Part shown: positions 1 to 7,337 of the stretch, in pieces
Position numbering within the stretch: position 1 is the stretch's first letter
Layout of the letters: each line of letters begins with the position of its first letter
Source of the DNA: an uncultured Anaerolineae bacterium
Lineage (GTDB): Bacteria; Chloroflexota; Anaerolineae; Anaerolineales; Villigracilaceae
Reading direction: 5' to 3'
Length of the DNA stretch: 10,871 nucleotides
NCBI GenBank assembly: GCA_903854805.1
Contig: CAINXK010000095.1
Coordinates: 1 to 10,871, forward strand
The notes under the pieces: generated by a model
Seen by the model: only the letters and a program-made list of their open reading frames with translations
Told to the model about the DNA's origin: nothing
Database searches by the model: none
Program-made: the position numbers and the translations under genes

Positions 1-634
1 CATACGAAATAGGTATCGATAAGGTAGCCACGAGCGTTTCGATTTCAATATCTGCAGCACGGTAAAAAAGATATTCTTTCTGATCCGAAGCCGGGTATTC
101 AAAAAGACTTGCATGTTAACCCTTCCGCTAGTACCGTAATCGAGCAAAACCAAACCAGGCTTGATCACTATTCATGATTTAGATGAAGTGCCTCGACGCA
201 GCCTAGCTACATTTTTCTGGAGGCTGCGCTTGGACACAAAATAATTTTGGCTCTCATCAGATTAGTGAGAGACAATCAATCAGCGCTATTCCGGAGCATC
301 AACTTTAACCCTGCATGCCGCACCACACGAGTTTATAGCAGCACTTTTCCGCAATATTTTCCGAAGAAACTGCGTGTCATTCGTCCTTTCGGACTTATTC
401 GTGATAAAAACACCCACAAAAATCCCTGCAATACCTGCGCTTGTTACGCACAAACCACAGGCAGTGCAGAATAAATATTTTTTCCCTACGAATCTGGGGA
501 GAACCATAATTTTCAACTTTAGGCAATACAAGATGTTTGCAATTTTGGATAATTAGGAGTATCATTTTCTTAGAAACTTTTATTTGTACCAGATTTACCT
601 TTTTTAGCGCTTATCTTATTCATATCAGGAAACC
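1..634. other. Gene-poor left flank, possible decayed coding at the edge
   Basis: No frame here has a good ribosome site and a recognisable product. On the minus strand, 115 down to the left edge is open for 38 codons and reads protein-like (it includes FEYPASDQKEYLFYRAADIE). It has no start. In the same frame, but separated by two stops, an ATG at 175 begins MNSDQAWFGF. This could be a decayed gene. A minus-strand frame at 286-531 (ATG at 507) has one hydrophobic stretch but no Shine-Dalgarno site. An 8-bp inverted repeat CGCAGCCT/AGGCTGCG (197-204 and 221-228, 16-nt loop) lacks a T tract. An AT-rich palindrome CAAAATAATTTTG lies at 237-249. None of these is a firm feature. Confidence 0.35.
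537..565 (+). promoter_or_regulatory. Candidate sigma-70-type promoter of the FHA/kinase module
   Basis: TTGCAA (537-542) and TATCAT (560-565) are separated by 17 bases, close to the housekeeping TTGACA/TATAAT pattern. Transcription would start near 572 and give a leader of about 60 nt before the first gene of the module. The region is AT-rich, so a chance match is possible. Confidence 0.35.
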
Positions 635-1144
635 ATGAACTCCTCTATAATACGCTATTGTCCAGTCTGTAAATTTGAGAATGCCATTGACGCGACCTTC
701 TGTGTAAACTGTCAGGCTACTCTTATTAATATTTATTCATCCCAGATTTCGACCAAACAACTAACCGAAAACGGTGGCCCGCCCTCACCAGACGAATTGG
801 ATACCCTTAAAAAATCGTTGATCCCTGCAAAAGGGTTGACGATTTACGTTATTAATACCGGCGAGATCATTATCGTGGGGGAAAAACAAAAAGAGTTTAT
901 TCTGGGGCGCAAAACTGCGGAAACCGATGAACCGATCATCAATATTGGCTCATCGGATGTGTTTGTCTCACGCAGACACGCTAAAATCAATAAAACCGCG
1001 GATGGCTATTCCATCCTGGATGTAGGCAGCTCGAACGGCACCTGGCTTCAACAAGAAAGGCTGATCCCCCACAAAACCTATCCACTTGAAAGTGGAGCGC
1101 AAATTCGCTTGGGACATATCCAGGCGCTGATCCATTTCTCATGA
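635..1144 (+). CDS. Zinc-ribbon and FHA domain protein
   Basis: This 169-residue protein has two parts. Residues 9-26 hold a zinc-ribbon-like CPVC...CVNC pair (Cys 9, 12, 23, 26). Residues about 67-169 form an FHA domain with the expected marks: GR at 91-92, SRRHA at 112-116 and GSSNGTW at 131-137. FHA domains bind phosphothreonine peptides, and the Arg/Ser/Asn positions that contact the phosphate appear present. There is no signal peptide or membrane segment, so it should act in the cytoplasm. The ATG has AGGA at 627-630, four bases upstream. The gene is first in a same-strand set with an anchored protein and a Ser/Thr kinase, so it probably reads phosphorylation by that kinase; this partnership is inferred. 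The role of the zinc ribbon (protein contact or nucleic acid binding) cannot be read from the sequence. Confidence 0.88.
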   Translation: MNSSIIRYCPVCKFENAIDATFCVNCQATLINIYSSQISTKQLTENGGPPSPDELDTLKKSLIPAKGLTIYVINTGEIIIVGEKQKEFILGRKTAETDEPIINIGSSDVFVSRRHAKINKTADGYSILDVGSSNGTWLQQERLIPHKTYPLESGAQIRLGHIQALIHFS

Positions 1145-1212
1145 ACGATCTTCAATTTGGCAGATCCCTGCCTCAAATCAACCAGGCTGTGCGGTTACAA
1201 TGGCAGCACTAA
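1141..1212 (+). CDS. Possible 23-codon coupling ORF between FHA gene and next gene
   Basis: An ATG at 1141 overlaps the stop of the FHA gene as ATGA and opens a 23-codon frame (MNDLQFGRSLPQINQ...). It runs through the start codon of the next gene at 1200 and stops at 1210-1212. The downstream gene has only a weak ribosome site (AGG at 1184-1186, 13 bases away), so ribosomes ending here could restart at 1200. It could equally be a chance frame, or the old N-terminus of the next protein after a frameshift. Confidence 0.25.
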   Translation: MNDLQFGRSLPQINQAVRLQWQH

Positions 1213-2354
1213 AATCAGACCCGCCACGCAAGGGGGACGACGTATCCAGCCGCTATTTATCCATCGCGGTGGGGGTACTCAGCTTGGTGTGCCTGGGGCT
1301 ATGGGGACTGGCGCTCTATCGCTCAAATTACATCCCCGGTCTTTCACCCAATGCGCAAATCACTCCGACACAAATTGCAGCGCCTGAGCGCAGCTGCCAG
1401 GACCTGATCAACCAGGCCTTGCATATTTCTGGAAATTATTGCGACCACATCAGCCCCAATAAAGTTTGCTACGGAAATACCAACATCCAGGCAGATCTAT
1501 TGCCAAATACACAACAGCGCTTCGCAAAAGCAGGAGATGTGGTTGATATCCAGACCGTACAACACATCTCCACATCCCCGCTAAACTTGCAAAAAAACGA
1601 ATGGGGCATTGCGGTATTCAACATCATCGCCAACCTGCCGCGCTCGCTGCCAGGCGAAGCAGTAAAAATGGTTGTATTCGGCAACACCACTCTGGGCAAT
1701 AATGGGGTCCAGGATATTCAGTCTTTTTATTTTTTTAGCGAGCTGGGACAAATAGCCTGTGACCAGCTCCCATTTGATGGCATCATGATTACCATGCCTG
1801 ATGGTACCGGTATAAACCTTAAGATCAATGGTTCAGACCTGCTCTTGATGGGGGATGCCAGTTTGAGCGCGGTTAAAAACGGCAATATGTCTATCGACCT
1901 GTTCAGCGGAACAGCTTCAATCACATCTAATGGTCAAACCCAGTATTTTGGAGCCGGTCAAAAAGTGCAGGTACCCCTGGGCGGCACAAACGGAACAGAT
2001 GCGATTGGGCCGCCTTCAATCGCCACAGTCATCGAAACCACAGAAGTGCTGACAGCTTGCGCAATGGCGGGTATTTCCTGTTTGACAAATACAATTCCAA
2101 CCATCGCAGCGAATGTTGCACAAGCCACCCTGGATGCTAACAACCCTACCATGCCAGCTGTTCAAGCCACGCCAGGCATCCAGGCAACCATCAGCAGCCC
2201 AACCAAGCCGCCAAAGAATGATGGGGATGTTGACCCCGCCCCTGCACCAACCGGCCATGTCAGAAACACACCGCACCCAGAAACTACAAGAAGATCGCCT
2301 CCCGGACAGGAAAAGAAAACACACACACCGGAAAATCATTCGCCCAAACATTAA
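1200..2354 (+). CDS. Membrane-anchored extracytoplasmic protein of unknown function
   Basis: This 384-residue protein has a short basic N-terminus, one membrane helix at about 18-40 and no signal cleavage site, so the remaining 340 residues should face outside. The outer part has paired cysteines (66, 81, 90, 187, 287, 294) that could form disulfides. Residues 66-165 (CQDLINQAL...NKVCYGN...WGIAVFNIIANLP) resemble a block I associate with uncharacterised Chloroflexota surface proteins. Residues about 200-260 (LFSGTASITSNGQTQYFGAG) look like a FecR-type beta repeat region. The C-terminus from about 315 is a Pro/Thr-rich, basic, disordered tail. The start at 1200 has a poor ribosome site, but no alternative start exists in frame. 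Lying between an FHA gene and a kinase gene, it may be a sensor or cell-surface partner of that pathway. The function is not known. Confidence 0.8.
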   Translation: MAALKSDPPRKGDDVSSRYLSIAVGVLSLVCLGLWGLALYRSNYIPGLSPNAQITPTQIAAPERSCQDLINQALHISGNYCDHISPNKVCYGNTNIQADLLPNTQQRFAKAGDVVDIQTVQHISTSPLNLQKNEWGIAVFNIIANLPRSLPGEAVKMVVFGNTTLGNNGVQDIQSFYFFSELGQIACDQLPFDGIMITMPDGTGINLKINGSDLLLMGDASLSAVKNGNMSIDLFSGTASITSNGQTQYFGAGQKVQVPLGGTNGTDAIGPPSIATVIETTEVLTACAMAGISCLTNTIPTIAANVAQATLDANNPTMPAVQATPGIQATISSPTKPPKNDGDVDPAPAPTGHVRNTPHPETTRRSPPGQEKKTHTPENHSPKH

Positions 2355-2458
2355 ACGCCCTGAAAATAAGCGGGCTGCCGACAGTACCTGTTTTACCGCT
2401 TTGTCAGTCCCCCAGGCTGCTGAAGTCATCACGCTGATACAAACGAGGCGAGTCACCT

Positions 2459-4657
2459 TTGCAAAATCATTTTTCGCCGGGAAGTCAATTCCGCCAGTAC
2501 AGGCTTCTCGAACAGATCGGTGCCGGTGGATTTGGGATGGTCTGGTCTGCGCTTGACCAAAACGAGAATCGTATTGTTGCGATTAAATTATTTTTTGTCG
2601 ATGGGGAAAATCAGGACTCTAACAACCTGTTCGACCCGCATTTTACCAGTCTGCATCACCCGCATGTCGTCCCAACCTATGATTTTGGCGCCTGGCAAAA
2701 TATCCGGTTTATCGTTTCGCCATACATTCCGGGCGGCTCTCTTGAAGATAGGATCCACGCTCGAGAAGCGCTGCAAATCCAGGATGCCATCAAGTACGCC
2801 GCAGAAATTGGCTCCGCGCTCGATTACCTGCATGCCGAAAATATAATTCACCGAGATCTGAAACCTGCCAATATCCTGATCGGTATCAACCAACATTTAT
2901 ATGTAGCCGACTTTGACCTGGCGCGCGTGGTATCCAAAACCACGCAGGCCATGCATACCGGGCGAGGTACCCCGGCTTACTCTCCACCTGAACAACACAA
3001 CATGTCTGCCATTACCCCACAATCCGATATTTTTTGCTTCGGGATTGTTTTGTATGAATTATTTACCCACAAGCTGCCATGGAACAATGAAAAGTATCTG
3101 GGAATTCAACTGCTCTCATCCAATGAACAAATCCCGGATCCTGCCGAGATCAACCCAGATCTGCCAACCGGATTGGTAAAGATCCTGCGAAAAATGACGG
3201 CCGCAAATCCAGCTGAAAGACCAGCCTCGGCGGGTGAAGCGCTGCAGATGATTTACGCCTGCTTTGGGATGGAGCCCATCGCTCCCGTGGATGACGTTCA
3301 GCAGGATACACCCACACGCAGTCTCGAGGCGCAGCTTGCCGAAGCCGCCGAACTCATCAGGCAAGGCCTGGAAGGTTGGGAAAAGAATCGAATGGAGGTC
3401 AGCCTCAATCTGACAAAATTTGCCATCATCGATATCAAATACAACACGGCGCAGCCAGGCACGCTGCCCGCCAACACATTGCGCTTTCTACTCACACACG
3501 CACTTTACTATGGTTACAAAGATGAATATTGGTGGGATAAAACCGGTCAGACCGAAAGACTGGCAGTTGCCCGCCAGTATCTAAAAAAAGGCAACGAAAG
3601 CGTGGCTGAACGCATCATCATTCAGCTTGAAAAAGATCACAAAATCCAGGCTTTGAAAATAAAAATTACGGATGAACTATCTGCCGCGCTGCTAAAAATA
3701 GCTTTCAATACCAAAAAAGATGCGCTCCGCGATCAGATCCTGGCGCTCCTACCTAAAATCATTCAAGCACCGGCGCGCTGGCAAAAAATCGCCTTTAGCG
3801 CCGAATATGACCCGCTGCTCGCTGCGCTGGCAGTGCAGGAAGACCACAGCGGCGATCTGGCGGCCCTGCTGATCGGACATGTGCATTCAGAGGATGCGGT
3901 GATGGCCGTACTAAAATCCGCAAACAAATACCAGCGCATGCCCGTTTTCAATACCATCCGGAAGAGCGCAGGCAGCCTGCCATCCAGACTCCCGCTCAAA
4001 CTACGCCTGGGCGTGACCAGTATTTGGCTTCAACAAATCCTGAGCGCCCGTCCAATCAGCCTGCTTTCGGTGTTTGGGATGGCTTTTTTAGGAACCAGCC
4101 TGGGCACAGGCCTGCAAATATACCTAACCTACCGACTGCCAAGCTTTATGGACCTGGAACGGATCGCCATCTCACTGGAACGTGGCGGCCTTCTGGGCCT
4201 GATTTTCGGAACAGGGATTTTGGTGAGCCGGTTGATTGCCGAGCGTTTATCCATCTTGAACAGCAGTCTGCGAGTTTTCCTATCCACGATCCTGGGTGGA
4301 TTATTTTTGAATATTGGGTTGTTTACCTATGACGTACTGATATTGAAAAACGTGCCGGACGGCTTATTGATCAGCGCTGGCTGCCTGCTTATTGCCTTTG
4401 GGTTTGCTATCAGGCCATACTTGCGCAGCATCTCAGCCAAAATGCTGGTTTCAGCCCTGGCAATCTGCACAGCATTGGCCGGTTCTTGGTGGGTACACAC
4501 CAGCCTGGCCAGCAGCCCAACCAGTCTATCGCCAATCTTCTTTTATGATTATACCTGGTCAAACCTCCAGGTGTTTGGAACCGTGCTCCTGGCAACCCTG
4601 CCAATTGCCATCCTGGGGAACCTGTTCGATCTGTCGCTGAACCCTGATCAGCAATAA
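2459..4657 (+). CDS. Membrane Ser/Thr protein kinase with DFD in place of DFG
   Basis: This 732-residue protein opens with a Hanks-type kinase domain at about 14-270: glycine loop GAGGFGMV (21-28), VAIK lysine K43, HRDLKPAN (131-138; catalytic D133, N138), metal-binding D151, SPPE (E178), D190 and R254. Two residues depart from the family. The DFG motif reads DFD (151-153), and the alpha-C segment before HPHVV (67-71) has no Glu at the usual site; D59 is the nearest acid. Residues 285-530 are a soluble, mostly helical region I do not recognise. About six hydrophobic helices follow (near 532-556, 574-592, 604-627, 634-652, 661-680, 703-723), so the kinase domain should be cytoplasmic on a C-terminal multi-pass anchor. 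The start is TTG, with GAGG at 2445-2448 ten bases upstream; a stop at 2435-2437 rules out anything earlier. It closes a likely operon with the FHA gene. Confidence 0.9.
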   Translation: MQNHFSPGSQFRQYRLLEQIGAGGFGMVWSALDQNENRIVAIKLFFVDGENQDSNNLFDPHFTSLHHPHVVPTYDFGAWQNIRFIVSPYIPGGSLEDRIHAREALQIQDAIKYAAEIGSALDYLHAENIIHRDLKPANILIGINQHLYVADFDLARVVSKTTQAMHTGRGTPAYSPPEQHNMSAITPQSDIFCFGIVLYELFTHKLPWNNEKYLGIQLLSSNEQIPDPAEINPDLPTGLVKILRKMTAANPAERPASAGEALQMIYACFGMEPIAPVDDVQQDTPTRSLEAQLAEAAELIRQGLEGWEKNRMEVSLNLTKFAIIDIKYNTAQPGTLPANTLRFLLTHALYYGYKDEYWWDKTGQTERLAVARQYLKKGNESVAERIIIQLEKDHKIQALKIKITDELSAALLKIAFNTKKDALRDQILALLPKIIQAPARWQKIAFSAEYDPLLAALAVQEDHSGDLAALLIGHVHSEDAVMAVLKSANKYQRMPVFNTIRKSAGSLPSRLPLKLRLGVTSIWLQQILSARPISLLSVFGMAFLGTSLGTGLQIYLTYRLPSFMDLERIAISLERGGLLGLIFGTGILVSRLIAERLSILNSSLRVFLSTILGGLFLNIGLFTYDVLILKNVPDGLLISAGCLLIAFGFAIRPYLRSISAKMLVSALAICTALAGSWWVHTSLASSPTSLSPIFFYDYTWSNLQVFGTVLLATLPIAILGNLFDLSLNPDQQ

Positions 4658-5012
4658 ATTAGGCTTCGCCGCGCGTAATTTACAATGGACAATTAATGAT
4701 TAACCTCAACACCCTCCTGGTGCAGGTTTTAATCACCACAAGCACTGTCGGTGATTTGCTCTGCAAGTGCTCATCGCCAGGTGAGAAAATTATCCCAAAT
4801 CAGTAGATGCATTTTTCCGCAGTACAAATCCTCGCTTCTCGTCCAGCTTGACGGCAAAATATGGATGGCTCCCAATCGCGCCCAGGCTCCAAAAATAACC
4901 TGGTATATCCACGCGGGGGGAAGTGTTCTCACGACCGGCCAACATCTCTGTAAACAAATCCAGGTAAGCTAAATCTCATCACTGGCACTCTCACAGGGGG
5001 TAAAATACAAGC
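4658..5012. other. Spacer between kinase and phosphoesterase genes
   Basis: This gap of 355 bases has no + strand gene that I support. Just after the kinase stop, TAAATTA (4655-4661) pairs with TAATTTA (4676-4682) around a GC-rich centre, but no T tract follows, so it is a poor terminator. ATCACC (4732-4737) pairs with GGTGAT (4750-4755) in a small hairpin. The most gene-like content is a minus-strand frame at 4790-4945, listed separately. TAAAAT (5001-5006) lies six bases before the next start and could be a -10 box giving a nearly leaderless mRNA. Confidence 0.5.
4790..4945 (-). pseudogene. Possible minus-strand gene remnant, 51 codons
   Basis: Read on the minus strand, ATG (4945) to TAA (4790) gives 51 residues. 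They include RVDIPGYFWSLGAIG and SHPYFAVKLDEKRGF, which look far more like real protein than the opposite strand does. The frame stays open upstream of the ATG to a stop at 4976-4978, adding DLAYLDLFTE. No ribosome site precedes the ATG. I do not recognise the family. It may be a leftover piece of a once longer gene, or a true small gene; a chance frame cannot be excluded. Confidence 0.3.
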
Positions 5013-5984
5013 ATGCAAACCCTGATCATTGGCGATATCCATGGTTGTTACGCTGAACTACAGGCCCTGCTGGAGAAAGCCGGCCTGGCTGATGGCGACA
5101 TCATCATCGCCGCTGGCGATATTGTTGACCGCGGCCCAGAGACACCCCAGGTGCTGGACTTTTTCCGGCAAACGCCCGGTACTCGCAGCGTAATGGGCAA
5201 CCACGAGCGCAAGCATGTGCGCTATGCCCGCCACGAACTAAAACTTGCTGCATCCCAAGTCATTAGCCGCCAACAATTTGGGAAAGCATACACCGAAGCA
5301 GTAAGCTGGATGGCTGAATTACCCTTATATATTGACCTGCCTGAAGCATTGATCGCGCATGGCTACCTCGAACCGGGGCTGCTGCCCTCAGAGCAACACC
5401 CATCCGTCTTGTGCGGCACCATGGGTGGGGATAAGATCCTGCGCGAGCGTTACAGCCAACCCTGGTATGAACTATACGATGGTGAAAAACCAGTCATTGT
5501 GGGACACAAAAATTACAACCACACTGAGCAACCCTTCAACTATAAAGACAAAATTTTTGGGCTGGATACCAACTGCGTCAACGGTAAAGCGCTGACGGGA
5601 CTGCTGCTGCCCTCCTTCGAGTTCGTCTCTGTGCCCAGCCGTGGTAACTTGTGGCTGCAGGTGCAGCGCGCACACCGGCCTGCCCCGGCTGCGCCGCCCA
5701 AACCTGCCATCCCCTGGTTGGAGCAGGACAACCTGGCCCTGGCGCAATTAATCGAAAAGGTGGAGCAAGCCAACCTGAGTTTGCTTGCTCGGGTGCAGGC
5801 CAGCCTCGGTTATATGGAGTTACCCCCACGCCAGCAGGCCAGGCTCTATTCAGCCCAGGCCGGGCAAGGGCCCTTTGCCAACCTGATGCAGTTGGCGCGT
5901 CTGGGCCAGTTGGAACCTGAAAGAGCCCGCAAAATGCTGCGTGACCCAGCCGCAGTACAGCGCCTGCTGGATACAGAGCCATAA
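5013..5984 (+). CDS. PPP-type metallophosphoesterase (ApaH/PrpE-like)
   Basis: This 323-residue protein carries the PPP-family metal ligands in order: GDIHG (7-11; D8, H10), GDIVDRG (35-41; D36), GNHE (62-65; N63, H64), H116 in AHGY, and H165 in GHKN. LDTNCVNGKALTG (184-196) matches the closing segment of ApaH/PrpE-like enzymes. These use a two-metal centre to cleave phosphoesters, either dinucleoside polyphosphates or phosphoproteins; the sequence does not decide which. The catalytic domain ends near residue 210. The remaining 110 residues, after a Pro/Ala-rich hinge (222-234), are helical, rich in Leu/Gln/Arg, and absent from ordinary ApaH or PrpE. There is no signal peptide. The start ATG has GGGGG at 4996-5000, a long 12 bases upstream. 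It sits 355 bases after the kinase, so a role in reversing that kinase is possible but unproven. Confidence 0.85.
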   Translation: MQTLIIGDIHGCYAELQALLEKAGLADGDIIIAAGDIVDRGPETPQVLDFFRQTPGTRSVMGNHERKHVRYARHELKLAASQVISRQQFGKAYTEAVSWMAELPLYIDLPEALIAHGYLEPGLLPSEQHPSVLCGTMGGDKILRERYSQPWYELYDGEKPVIVGHKNYNHTEQPFNYKDKIFGLDTNCVNGKALTGLLLPSFEFVSVPSRGNLWLQVQRAHRPAPAAPPKPAIPWLEQDNLALAQLIEKVEQANLSLLARVQASLGYMELPPRQQARLYSAQAGQGPFANLMQLARLGQLEPERARKMLRDPAAVQRLLDTEP

Positions 5985-6017
5985 AAAATGTATCCACCTC
6001 AAAATCCGTGTATCCAC
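5968..6017 (+). repeat. Inverted and direct repeat across the phosphoesterase stop codon
   Basis: TGGATACA (5968-5975) pairs perfectly with TGTATCCA (5989-5996) around a 13-nt loop that contains the TAA stop at 5982-5984. A second right arm, TGTATCCA at 6009-6016, follows 20 bases later within the direct repeat TGTATCCAC, so the left arm has two alternative partners. An AAAT tetranucleotide run lies at about 6020-6034. There is no T tract, so this is not a standard terminator. Confidence 0.5.
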
Positions 6018-6057
6018 TCAATAAATAAATAAATGGACCTGGCACACAAATAAGTAC

Positions 6058-6085
6058 TTGTAATCCGAGTGGAAGATGGTATAGT
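6058..6085 (+). promoter_or_regulatory. Candidate promoter of the DegV-family gene
   Basis: TTGTAA (6058-6063) and TATAGT (6080-6085) are separated by 16 bases and resemble sigma-70 elements. Transcription from about 6092 would give a leader of roughly 93 nt before the ATG at 6185. This supports separate expression of the DegV gene from the phosphoesterase. Confidence 0.4.
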
Positions 6086-6184
6086 AGAAATATAAGCCAG
6101 CCTGCCAGGGCGCGGTCCGATATCCTTCGTCTGCACCCGGAAAGGTCTCCCCCACCATACAGCAGCTCGTAGAAAGGTAATTCC

Positions 6185-7057
6185 ATGCAAATTGTGACTG
6201 ATACCGGTATGGATATGTATCTGCCCCCTGAACTTATGCCCGAGATCCCCATCCATGTGGTCCCCCACACCATCACTCTGGACGGAATATCCTACCGCAG
6301 CGGCGTTGACATCCAACCAGATGAGCTTCAAAGAAAACTGATGGCTACACCCAGTTTTCCGATCACATCGCAGCCAGCCGGGGGCGAATTCGCGGCCATG
6401 TTTAAGAGTCTGGCTGCCAGTGGTGACCGCGAAATTCTCTCGATCAATATGTCATCCGGATTGAGCGGCACGGTTAACGCCGCACTCGCCGGGGCAGAAA
6501 TGACCCCCGAAGCCGACGTGACGATTATCGATACCAAGACCCTATGCGCGGTGCAGGGCTGGCAGGTGGCGGCGGCAGCACGCGCATTAAAGGCTGGCTG
6601 GGGTAAAGAACAGATCCTGGGGTTGATTAAAAAAATTGGCGACGCAAGCGAAAGTATTTACACGCTTGACGAGCTCAAATACCTGATCCACGGCGGGCGG
6701 ATCGGTCACATGAAGGGCCTGATAGCCTCCATGCTGCACATCCGACCAATCATCGGCGTAGAAAAAGTCGGCGGTACCTATTCACAGCTCGGCAATGCCC
6801 GCACCTTTGACCAGGCCTTGCACGGACTGGTCAACCTGATGCTGAAGTACCACAAACCTGGCAGTGATCTGCGCGTGCAGGTTCTGCACTCGTATAACGA
6901 GAAAGCCGTGCTGGCTTTGCGCGAGATGATCGCTCCGGTCTTTAACTGCAACTTCATGCCAATCAATTACATGTCACCAGCCCTGGCAGCCCACACCGGG
7001 CCAAGCATGGTGGGTGTGGCTTTCGCATCCATGGATATCTTCAAAGACCTACCCTGA
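6185..7057 (+). CDS. DegV family fatty-acid-binding protein
   Basis: This 290-residue protein is about the usual DegV length. It shows the family marks: an N-terminal IVTDTGMD strand (3-10), TSQP (61-64), SSGLSGT (90-96), IIDTK (114-118), the LKYLIHGGRIG segment (164-174), RPIIGV (187-192) and a C-terminal AAHTGP (268-273). DegV/FakB proteins bind a long-chain fatty acid in a buried pocket. In Firmicutes the FakB members present it to FakA kinase for phosphorylation, but no fakA-like gene lies in this window. The ATG has GAAAGG at 6172-6177, seven bases upstream. There is no signal peptide or membrane helix, so it is cytoplasmic. A candidate promoter precedes the gene and a strong terminator follows, so it is probably monocistronic. 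The ligand and physiological role here are not shown by sequence. Confidence 0.92.
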   Translation: MQIVTDTGMDMYLPPELMPEIPIHVVPHTITLDGISYRSGVDIQPDELQRKLMATPSFPITSQPAGGEFAAMFKSLAASGDREILSINMSSGLSGTVNAALAGAEMTPEADVTIIDTKTLCAVQGWQVAAAARALKAGWGKEQILGLIKKIGDASESIYTLDELKYLIHGGRIGHMKGLIASMLHIRPIIGVEKVGGTYSQLGNARTFDQALHGLVNLMLKYHKPGSDLRVQVLHSYNEKAVLALREMIAPVFNCNFMPINYMSPALAAHTGPSMVGVAFASMDIFKDLP

Positions 7058-7085
7058 GAAACTTCTAAATACAGACCCGGGCGTT

Positions 7086-7128
7086 CACAAATTTCGCTTT
7101 TTTCCTGAGTGAAAAAGCACAGCTTGTG
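7086..7128 (+). repeat. Two-part hairpin after the DegV gene
   Basis: CACAA (7086-7090) pairs with TTGTG (7124-7128), and inside it GCTTTTT (7096-7102) pairs with AAAAAGC (7112-7118). It lies 28 bases after the stop codon and just before the main terminator, so it may protect the mRNA 3' end or form part of a double terminator. Confidence 0.4.
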
Positions 7129-7140
7129 ATCATGGGCTTC

Positions 7141-7194
7141 AAAAATACCGCGGTGATCGTTGAACATTTTCAGCGGCACCCGCGGTATTTTTTT
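7141..7194 (+). terminator. Strong rho-independent terminator
   Basis: AAAAATACCGCGG (7141-7153) pairs perfectly over 13 bases with the arm at 7180-7192, and a T run (7188-7194) follows. The 26-base loop folds further: CGTTGAA (7158-7164) pairs with TTCAGCG (7169-7175) around CATT, with one G-U pair. The A run on the left arm means it could also stop transcription from the other strand. It closes the DegV transcript and separates it from the island to the right. Confidence 0.88.
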
Positions 7195-7337
7195 ATTTAA
7201 CCAGAATCATACGGCAAGGGGTTCTGGGATGGCAAACAGCGTAAACATCAAATAGAACTTCACAACCTGTTTTTTATCAAAACTTACCCAGATATTATTG
7301 GCGTTATTTACCCATCAGGGGCTTTACGACAGTTCCT

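Noticed and set aside
286..531. Minus-strand frame with a hydrophobic stretch that could be a small membrane protein
   Set aside because: Neither the TTG at 531 nor the ATG at 507 has a Shine-Dalgarno site, and an overlapping + strand frame is equally open. Not strong enough to call.
2113..2556. A 147-codon + strand frame bridging the end of the anchored protein gene and the start of the kinase gene
   Set aside because: It overlaps two well-supported genes in another frame and has low-complexity content without recognisable domains.
4732..4771. Small hairpin ATCACC/GGTGAT as a terminator of the kinase gene
   Set aside because: It lies 75 bases past the stop, has few pairs, and is not followed by a T tract.
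5578..6276. Long 232-codon minus-strand frame opposite the phosphoesterase and DegV genes
   Set aside because: It lies opposite conserved-motif genes, is Gly/Ala/Pro-rich as expected of an antisense shadow in GC-rich DNA, and has no domain.
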